Below, in pieces: positions 46,496 to 53,564 of a DNA stretch of 53,564 nucleotides (within the stretch, counting starts at the first letter, position 1; the number at the start of each line of letters is the position of its first letter). The position numbers and the translations under genes were made by a program. This DNA comes from Leucosporidium creatinivorum (lineage: Eukaryota > Basidiomycota > Microbotryomycetes > Leucosporidiales > Leucosporidiaceae): positions 1 to 53,564 of the forward strand of contig BCKL01000048.1 in the NCBI GenBank assembly GCA_001600635.1. Reading direction: 5' to 3'. The notes under the pieces were generated by a model. The model saw only the letters and a program-made list of their open reading frames with translations. It did no database searches and was not told the DNA's origin.

Positions 46496-47851
46496 ATGAT
46501 CGACATCGACCGAAACCGACTCATCTCCGACCTCGCCTACCGGGTCGAGTTTGACCGCCAGTTCATAGAGTTCACCAAGGAGGACGCAGCCACGCTGAAC
46601 GCTTCTGCTCCGTTGCTGTTGCCCATCATCACGGACATGTAGGTAACTCTCCTAGAGCGCCGAAAAGGCTCGGAGCAGTTGGACAAGAGAACTGACTCGC
46701 GTACATGGTCCGGCAGAGTGGAGGGCCTGTACGAGCATCTATTCGAGTGGTCGTATAGTGAGCTGCCGTGTCGTCGGAGGGAGCGCTGGATGATCACTGT
46801 GTGCTGAAAGAGGGTCTCGAAAGCTAACGCCGAGATTATTTCCAGCAAAGGAGCCCTTCACCCATCGCAACACTGGCTTTGAAGGAGATCTCAAGGGAAT
46901 TGATAAGCTCAGCTTGGACGATCCATAGATGTTCAAGTGACTCGGTGAATTGCACTTGCCCGCCTCAAGTGCGAGGTTCGGCGACGAGCTGCAGTCGAGC
47001 TCGGGAGCCCTACATCACGGTCGAGGGGGCTTTCGCATCTCAAGTAGCAGTGAACTGAGATGTACTTTGATCCCGCAGTGCTTCGCAAGAAGATGATGAC
47101 CATGTGGACGGCCAAGATCTTGACCAGCGATTACGAAGGTGAGATTCACCGAGTTCAGCATGAGAGCTGTACTGATCCATCGCGAACAGACCCCAAGACT
47201 TTCGAGTCCATGGACAAAGTCGGCGTGATGCATACTGGGTACCGTTTTGCGCCTCTCATCCGCCCAGGCATCTGCTGATCAGTTCTCGGCGCTCCCTTCC
47301 TCTTCCCTTCTTCCCCTCGACCACTCCTTCTCCTCTCTGCCCCTCTTCCGAGTATTCAGACAACCCGGATTTGCCCATCGGGAGAACAAGGAGCCACTAT
47401 TCATCGACCTGCAGGCGCTCTCACTCACGCTCGGCTGGGTCACCAACGTCGTCCTTACCATCGTCATGTCGTTCCCAAAGGCCACTCTTTCGAGTGCCAG
47501 AAAGATGGCCGTTTTGCGAGCGTTCAATAAGGTGGTCTGGATCCAGCAGGTGAGCAAAATGCCGGCCTCCCTCGCAGCTTTCGCTGACCTCGGCGCTGGC
47601 CTTTGCGCAGAATCTATTTGCCCGTCACTACACCAGGTGCGTCCGCCTTCTTCACATTAGAGCTGCTACATCCGACTAACTTTGACCTGAACAGGTCCGA
47701 CGAGGAAGCGGCCATCAATCTTGCGCGAGTCAACGCCGAGAAGGCGAGCGAGGAGGAAGGGCAAAGACTGCACAAGGAGAGCGAGGAGGAAGCTGTCGAG
47801 GTCAAGCTGGCTCAGGTGGCGCTGAATGGGCTGCCAGATGTAGCGCTTTAG
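46496..47851 (+). CDS. protoglobin / globin-sensor protein, frame interrupted
   Basis: Haem-binding globin-sensor domain protein as found in many fungi; role (oxygen or NO sensing) unproven. ATG 46496 (MIDIDRNRLISDLAYRVEFD), then FIEFTKEDAATLNASAPLLL, IVEGLYEHLFEWSY, TKEPFTHRNTGFEGDLKG, KLSLDDP. Later exons give LRKKMMTMWTAKILTSDYED, TFESMDKVGVMHTG with the presumed proximal His, QPGFAHRENKEPLFIDLQAL, AFNKVVWIQQNLFARHY and a charged tail. After LDDP the frame hits TAG (46926-46928), and the next exon (acceptor ending about 47077) is in the +1 frame relative to it, whichever donor (46931 or 46937) is used. A one-base shift exactly at the stop would restore the domain. Either recoding, a recent one-base change, or sequence error. 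Confidence 0.72.
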
Positions 47852-48112
47852 TTGATTGAACGAATGGCTCTTGAGCTCGGCGCTGTATTGCTCGCCGAGC
47901 GCCAGCCCCTTCCGCTTCCTTCGGCGATGGCAATTCGGTTCAGTAGTGCTATATTAGTAGCCGTGATACTAGGGTGGACTCTGCATCAACACGACTGGAT
48001 AGACGACAGCTGCACGAGAAGTTGCCCTCCCCCTCGCCGAAGTCGGTGCCTCGGCTCAAAACGACCAAGTCTCAAGCCGCTCTCCCTCCTCACCCTTCAC
48101 TTCGCTACCAAC

Positions 48113-49573
48113 ATGAGCAAGGTAGGCCGAGCAGCTGCAGCTGTACATGCGCAACAGCTGACCCCTCACCTCCCTACAGGCCCAGTTCTTGCGAGAATAC
48201 AAGTGAGCTTCAAGCAACCCTCGAAACGGCGCTCGCCCCCTCGAGCTGGCTGAGCCAGGTCTAACGCTGTGATTGTCCTACAGGCTCGTGGTCGTCGGAG
48301 GCGGAGGAGTCGGGAAGAGTGCCATCACCATCGTCTTCAGTGAGCTTCTGTGCTGAGCTACAGCTTGGAGAGGGACAACAAGCTCACACGGCTCGCTCAA
48401 CTCGTGCAGTCCAGAACCACTTTGTGGACGAGTATGATCCTACTGTACGTCGCCCGCTCTTCTATTGCATGATGCTGCTTTCGCTGTAGCCCAACAGCGA
48501 TTGTAGCAGCCGTCAGAGCTCACGCACTGATCGCGCTGGTCTTGGTCGTCTCGCCTCCCCCCTTCAGATTGAGGATTCGTACCGGAAACAGTGTGTGATT
48601 GATGAGGAGGTGGCGCTGCTGGACGTGCTGGATACTGCAGGACAGGAGGAATACTCGTGAGTCCTCTCCTTGCTGCTGCTCTTTAACCCTCCTCCCTTCA
48701 CTCGACCTTGGCTGCTGTTTGGCCCGCTGGGGCCCTTTGTTGTGAGGCGATCTCGGCGGAGGAGGAAAGCTGGGGCGGTGGTGGATGTACAGGGATGGAT
48801 TCGGAGTGTTGGAGAGCTGCTCTTGCTGCAGTAGGGAGGCTCGGCGGAGCTGGCGCCGGGCGGGCGAGGGGACTCCGGGCACTGAGCGCCGTAGACCGAC
48901 GAGGGTGAGGAGCAGACGACGCTGACCATCTATCAACACCCATCTTAGAGCTATGCGCGAGCAGTACATGCGCACAGGAGAGGGATTCCTCCTCGTCTAC
49001 TCTATCACCTCGCGGAACTCTTTCGACGAGATTGGGACCTTCCACCAGCAGATCCTGCGTTCGTACAGCTTTGCTTTAGCGCGAAAAGTGACTGCTTGCT
49101 GACTCTTATACTACAGGAGTGAAGGATAAGGACTATTTCCCCGTCATCGTCGTCGCGAACAAGTGCGATCTCGAGTACGAGCGGCAGGTCGGCTCACATG
49201 GTGCGTTACAACATCTCGCTGTCAGTCAAGATGACCAGCTAACGGAGCTTTATCCACCGCAGAGGGTCGCGAGCTCGCCAAGCACTTTGGCTGCCAGTTC
49301 ATCGAGACCTCGGCGAAGCAGAGGCTCAACGTCGACGAGGCCTTCAGCAACCTCGTACGCGAGATCCGCAAGTACAACAAGGTGAGTGCGATAGCTCCAA
49401 ACGCTTCCTATCGCTCAGTCCAGCAGCTGACCAGCTTCATCTCGGCGATTCGTCTCTCGCAGGAGCAGGCAGCAGGACGTCCTGGCGCTCCCGCTCCCGC
49501 CGCCGGCCAGTTCAAGACCAGCAACGGCGAGGAGCACAACGATGGAGGATGCTGCGGATGTGTGATCCTCTGA
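48113..49573 (+). CDS. RAS1: Ras GTPase
   Basis: Plasma-membrane Ras switch, about 210 residues, eight exons. P-loop [11 protein letters not shown], switch [18 protein letters not shown], switch [21 protein letters not shown], base-binding [10 protein letters not shown] and ETSAKQ. The C terminus GGCCGCVIL is a CAAX box (CVIL) with two upstream Cys for palmitoylation; Leu in the last position predicts geranylgeranylation rather than farnesylation, or dual use. Switch and P-loop residues are all consensus. Start ATG 48113 ([16 protein letters not shown]). The intron at 48657-48948 is 292 nt, by far the longest in this gene, and GC-rich. In fungi Ras commonly drives cAMP and mating or filament signalling; that is family knowledge. 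Confidence 0.96.
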
Positions 49574-49856
49574 GCCGCTCGTTTCCTGTCGTCCTCTCGC
49601 ATTCCCCTCCCTTCCACTCCCCTTTGATACCCCCTCGGCTCAGCTACCCCTACCCTCCTCTATAACCTTTTCCCTTCTCGTTTATCTAGTTTGACCTTGA
49701 TTTCGTGCAACACCTTGGAAGTCTTGTTCCCACACAGCAATTTTCGGCCCCGAAGCTCAGCCATGACGATCGCTTTCTCGACTTGCGAAACGAGGGCAGC
49801 TTCGACGCGCGAAGGTCGGCTTCTGTCTTCTTGCTCGACTCGTTCTACTCGTCTGC

Positions 49857-52800
49857 ATGTCGTTCAACATCCCTAGCAAGAACGCCAAAAACGTACCAGG
49901 CTCTGCTGCTACCCCAGCGCCGTCGCGCCCCACCAGTCCCATGGCATCTGGCACTTCAACGCCAAACCACGGCCACGGTGGACCCAAGCGCCTCGCCGTT
50001 CTCACCTCGGGAGGAGATTGCTCGGGCATGGTCAGTCTCCTGATATACAGCTACATCTTGATCTTTTGCTGACCCTGCTGTACGACTACAGAACGCTGCT
50101 GTGAGGGCCGTCGTAAAGATGGGAATCGCGAGGTCAGTCAATCGATTGATCTGCGGATTGGGGACAGCGGAAGGACTCTGCGCGACGCTCGGAAGGGATG
50201 CAGCAAAGCGTGCTGTAGCTTATCATGAGCTGCAGAGCTATAGCTTGCCCTCCCTGCTCGCTGTAGAGCCCTTTAGCTGATCCTTACCTTCCTTCGCTCT
50301 GCGTCATTAACTTTCCTTTCCTGTTGCTCTACTGTAGGGGATGCGAGGTCTACGTCGTCCGAGAGGGATGGGAGGGACTTGTGCGCGGAAACGGACCCGA
50401 GCACGACGTCAAGGAGACGATGGTCCACTCGGGAACCCCCTCGACCGCCGACCCCATCCCTAACCGCCGAAGGGGCAACTTTGTCGCTACCTACGGCGAG
50501 GGAGAGCTGCTCAAGGAGGGTGAGGGTGAGCAGACCCTCAAGGATCGCTACATCATCCGCGTGAGTCTCCCTAGCCCTCCCTGACCTCGCGAACGAATCG
50601 ACTGACCGAAACGACTCGCCTCCCTCTTCTATCGCTCGCCTACAGGTCGGATGGGATGATGTTCGCGGTTTTGCTTCGCTCGGAGGAACTCTCATTGGTA
50701 CCGCTCGCTGCGCCGCCTTCAGGGAGGTCGAAGGTCGCAGGACCGCCGCATTGAACCTCGTCAAGCATGGAATCGACGCTCTCGTCGTCTGCGGAGGAGA
50801 TGGATCGCTCACTGGAGCCGACAGGCTTCGCGCCGAGTGGCCTGAGCACCTTTCCGCCCTCAAGGAGCGAGGTGAGCTCTGCTGACCTGCCTAATGTTGA
50901 GCAGAAGCTGACCCTTTCTTCGCAGGCGACATCTCCGCCGAGCAATTCGATGCTCACTCGCATCTCAACATCGTCGGACTCGTTGGATCCATCGACAACG
51001 ATATGGCCGGAACCGATATGACCATCGGTATGTCGCTTGCTCAGCTGCAGCTCGAACGATTGCTAATCTTCCTCGACCCGCAGGCGCTACTACCGCTCTC
51101 CACCGCATTTGCGAGGCCATCGACTCCATCTCTTCGACCGCCTCTTCCCACTCTCGCGCCTTCATCGTCGAGGTCATGGGCCGCAACTGTGGATGGCTCG
51201 CCTTGATGGCCGCCATCGCTACCGGCGCCGACTACATGTTCATCCCCGAGCGTCCTCCTACTTCCGAGGATTGGCAATCGTCCATGTGCGGCGTTCTCGA
51301 CCGTGTATGTTGTCTCTGGCCCCTGTCACCGAAAGCCAGCTCACACTCCTGAATTCCAACAGCACCGCAAGGAGGGAAAGCGAAAGACGATCGTTATCAT
51401 CGCCGAGGGAGCTCACGACTGCAACCTCAAGCCCATCTCACCCGATGAGGTCAAGGATGTCCTCACTGAGCGTCTCGGACTTGACACTCGTGTTACTACT
51501 CTCGGACACACTCAGCGTGGAGGAGCTCCCGCCGCTTACGATCGTATCCTCGTGAGTCGAAGCGTCGTCCTCCGTCGAAAATACTTGACTGACTCTCTCT
51601 GTGTTTACAGGCCACCCTGCAAGGAGCCGAGGCCGTTGAAGCCGTTCTCGAGGCTACTCCCGACAAGCCCTCGCCTGTCATCGGAATCCAGGAGAACAAG
51701 ATCATGCGTCAGCCTCTCATGGAGGCCGTCAAGAAGGTGCGTGATGGCCGTCCACTCTTCTTTGCCTCCCTGCTGATCCCCTCTTCGCTCTCATCAGACC
51801 CAAGACGTCGCCAAAGCCATCGCCGAGAAGGACTTTGAGCGCGCCCTCAGTCTCCGCGACCCCGAGTTCGAGGACTGCCTGCACGCCTTCCGCGCTACCA
51901 CTCGCCTGAACGAGACCTACCGCGTTCCTGAGGCCGAGCGCATGCGCATTGCCATCATCCAGTGAGTTGGTCGACTCGCCGCTCTCGGCGCTCGCTTTCC
52001 AGCGGCCGTAGCTGACCTTGCGATCCTGCCTACAGCACTGGAGCACCCGCTGGAGGAATGAACGCCGCTACCCGCACTGCTGTTCGCTACTGGTGAGCCC
52101 TAAATACGGCAGTTGCTGCTTCGGCGAACAGCACTAACTCCCATCCTCGCCCTTCGCAGCCTCTGCCATGGCCACACTCCCGTCGCCATCTACAACGGAT
52201 TTGTCGGTCTCCTCAACGGCAATGTCGCTGAGCTCAGCTGGCTCCGTGTCGACCAATGGTCGACTCGCGGTGGATCCGAGCTCGGAACCAACCGTACCCT
52301 CCCCGACACCGACCTCGCTGGCGTCGCCGCCAAGCTCGCCGAGAACAAGATCGACGCTCTTCTCATCGTCGGTGGCTTCGAGGGAATGGCCGCCCTCGAC
52401 ATCCTCGAGAAGGGCCGCAAGGATCACGCCGCCCTTCGCATCCCCCTCGTCCACCTTCCCGCGACCATCTCCAACAACGTCCCCATCACCGAGTGGAGTA
52501 TCGGATCCGACACTTCCATCAACGTCCTCGTCGATGCTACCGATGCCATCAAGCAGTCGGCTTCGGCGAGCAGGAACCGTGTCTTCGTCGTCGAGACTCA
52601 GGGAGCTGGCTGTGGCTACATTGCCATGCTCGGTGCTCTTGCTGTGAGTTGTACATGCTGCTCATAGATCAGGAAGATATGCTGACTCTTCTCTTCGCAG
52701 TCGGGAGCCAACATCGTCTACACGCCCGAAATTGGCATGTCGCTTCGCGGTCTCTCGGAGGACGTCGACTTCCTCAAGAAGCGTTACCGTCAAGATGTCG

Positions 52801-53498
52801 CCGGAAAGAGTGAAGGACGTCTTGTTATCCGGTGCGCTACGTCTGTGCAGCCTGGCTCTGTATCTCGCTGATCGTCGCCTCTCTCTTCTCGCCCACTCAC
52901 CCTCCCTTCGTCAACCTCTTCGCCTGGCCATCCCTCACATCATCTCACTGATCCTCCATCGCCTCGACAATGCTACATCACATCGACCTCCCTTCCGTCC
53001 TCACAGCTCGGAGAAGGCCTCCAAGACCTACACGACCGAGGTCGTCACCAACATTCTCACCGAGGAGGGCAAGGACCTCTTTGACGCTCGCTACGTCTCC
53101 CTCGGCCACACCCTGCAAGGAGGTGTACCCTCTCCTCGCGACCGTACTCGCGCCATCCGCCTCACCGTCAAGTGCATCGACTTCCTCGAGCGCCACCACA
53201 AGCGCAAGCTCGACGGCCTCGAGCCCGAGTACAAGGATCCCGATGTCACTACCATCGTTATCGAGGGAGCAGGTATTCGCATGGTACCACTTCCTGAAAT
53301 GTTGGCTGCGTCAGATTTCAAGAATCGCCGCGGAAAGGCTCAGTGGTGGGCTCCCATGTCGAAATTGATCGACGTGATGGCCGGCAGGCGCGACCTCGGC
53401 GACGAAGCTGATGAGGTGAGTTTCTGTACCTCTCCAGACCTGTTTCTGTACCTCTCCAGTCCTGCTGACCTTACTCCCCGCAACAGCCCACCGCATGA
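49857..53498 (+). CDS. PFK1: 6-phosphofructokinase, two-domain eukaryotic form
   Basis: Commits fructose-6-phosphate to glycolysis. Fourteen exons; start ATG 49857 ([20 protein letters not shown]). The catalytic N-half has [46 protein letters not shown], the catalytic-base motif [27 protein letters not shown] and [14 protein letters not shown]. The C-half (from [19 protein letters not shown]) has lost catalytic residues: the base motif reads [17 protein letters not shown], as expected for the regulatory half binding fructose-2,6-bisphosphate. Ends DEADE plus PTA on a last exon of four codons. Introns include a 205-nt one (50133-50337) and one of 71 nt (53416-53486) with an internal tandem duplication. 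Confidence 0.96.
53421..53464 (+). repeat. 22-bp tandem duplication in a Pfk intron
   Basis: Two adjacent 22-bp units (53421-53442 and 53443-53464) differ at a single base. Each contains TACCTCTCCAG. They lie between the donor and the GCTGAC branch site of the last Pfk intron. Confidence 0.9.
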
Positions 53499-53564
53499 AC
53501 ATCGTCTCCCACCCCGCTGTTAACCCCCGCCTTGTACTTTAGCTCTCCCCTTCCTCACCCTCAT

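Overview
The window is nuclear DNA of a compact, intron-rich fungal genome. Almost every gene is cut by short spliceosomal introns, mostly 50-100 nt, with GTGAGT/GTGCGT/GTACGT-type donors, a very uniform GCTGAC or CTGAC branch site, and CAG acceptors. Gene content (Fes1, Adp1-like ABCG transporter, Cdc9, Pol4-type polymerase X, Snf1-activating/Ssp1-type kinase, Ras ending in a CAAX box, two-domain phosphofructokinase) and the GC-rich, intron-dense style fit a basidiomycete, most likely a yeast-forming one. I cannot name the genus. I see no transposon, virus-like element, CRISPR array, rRNA or tRNA gene.

Twenty-two protein genes were modelled by joining exons across introns. From left to right: BTB protein (-), thioredoxin (-), small heat-shock protein (-), tyrosine phosphatase (+), CRAL-TRIO lipid-transfer protein (-), an unknown basic protein (+), DNA ligase I (-), class I glutamine synthetase-like enzyme (+), enolase (+), F-box/LRR protein (+), DNA polymerase X (+), acyl-CoA synthetase (-), Adp1-like ABC transporter (-), CaMKK/Ssp1-like kinase (-), toast-rack repeat protein (-), Fes1 (-), single-pass membrane protein (+), TMEM184/OSTalpha-like membrane protein (-), coiled-coil protein (-), protoglobin (+), Ras (+), phosphofructokinase (+). 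Spacing is tight. Divergent pairs share short promoters (136 bp for CRAL-TRIO/unknown, 131 bp for ligase/GS-like), convergent pairs are separated by about 150-450 bp, and one roughly 2-kb stretch (35145-37209) has no supportable gene.

The genes are ordinary housekeeping and signalling functions rather than one pathway: glycolysis (enolase, Pfk), replication and repair (ligase I, Pol X), protein quality control and redox (Hsp20, Fes1, thioredoxin), signalling (Ras, CaMKK-like kinase, PTP), and lipid handling (CRAL-TRIO, acyl-CoA synthetase, ABCG).

The most interesting signals are at the RNA level. A GARCGCCGAG / CTCGGCGYTC element recurs in introns and UTRs. A 13-nt micro-exon carries the thioredoxin active site. 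Two introns are GC-AG. Four host genes have exon junctions that do not join normally: BTB, F-box, TMEM184-like and protoglobin. Each of those four could reflect unusual splicing or recoding, gene decay, or sequence error.
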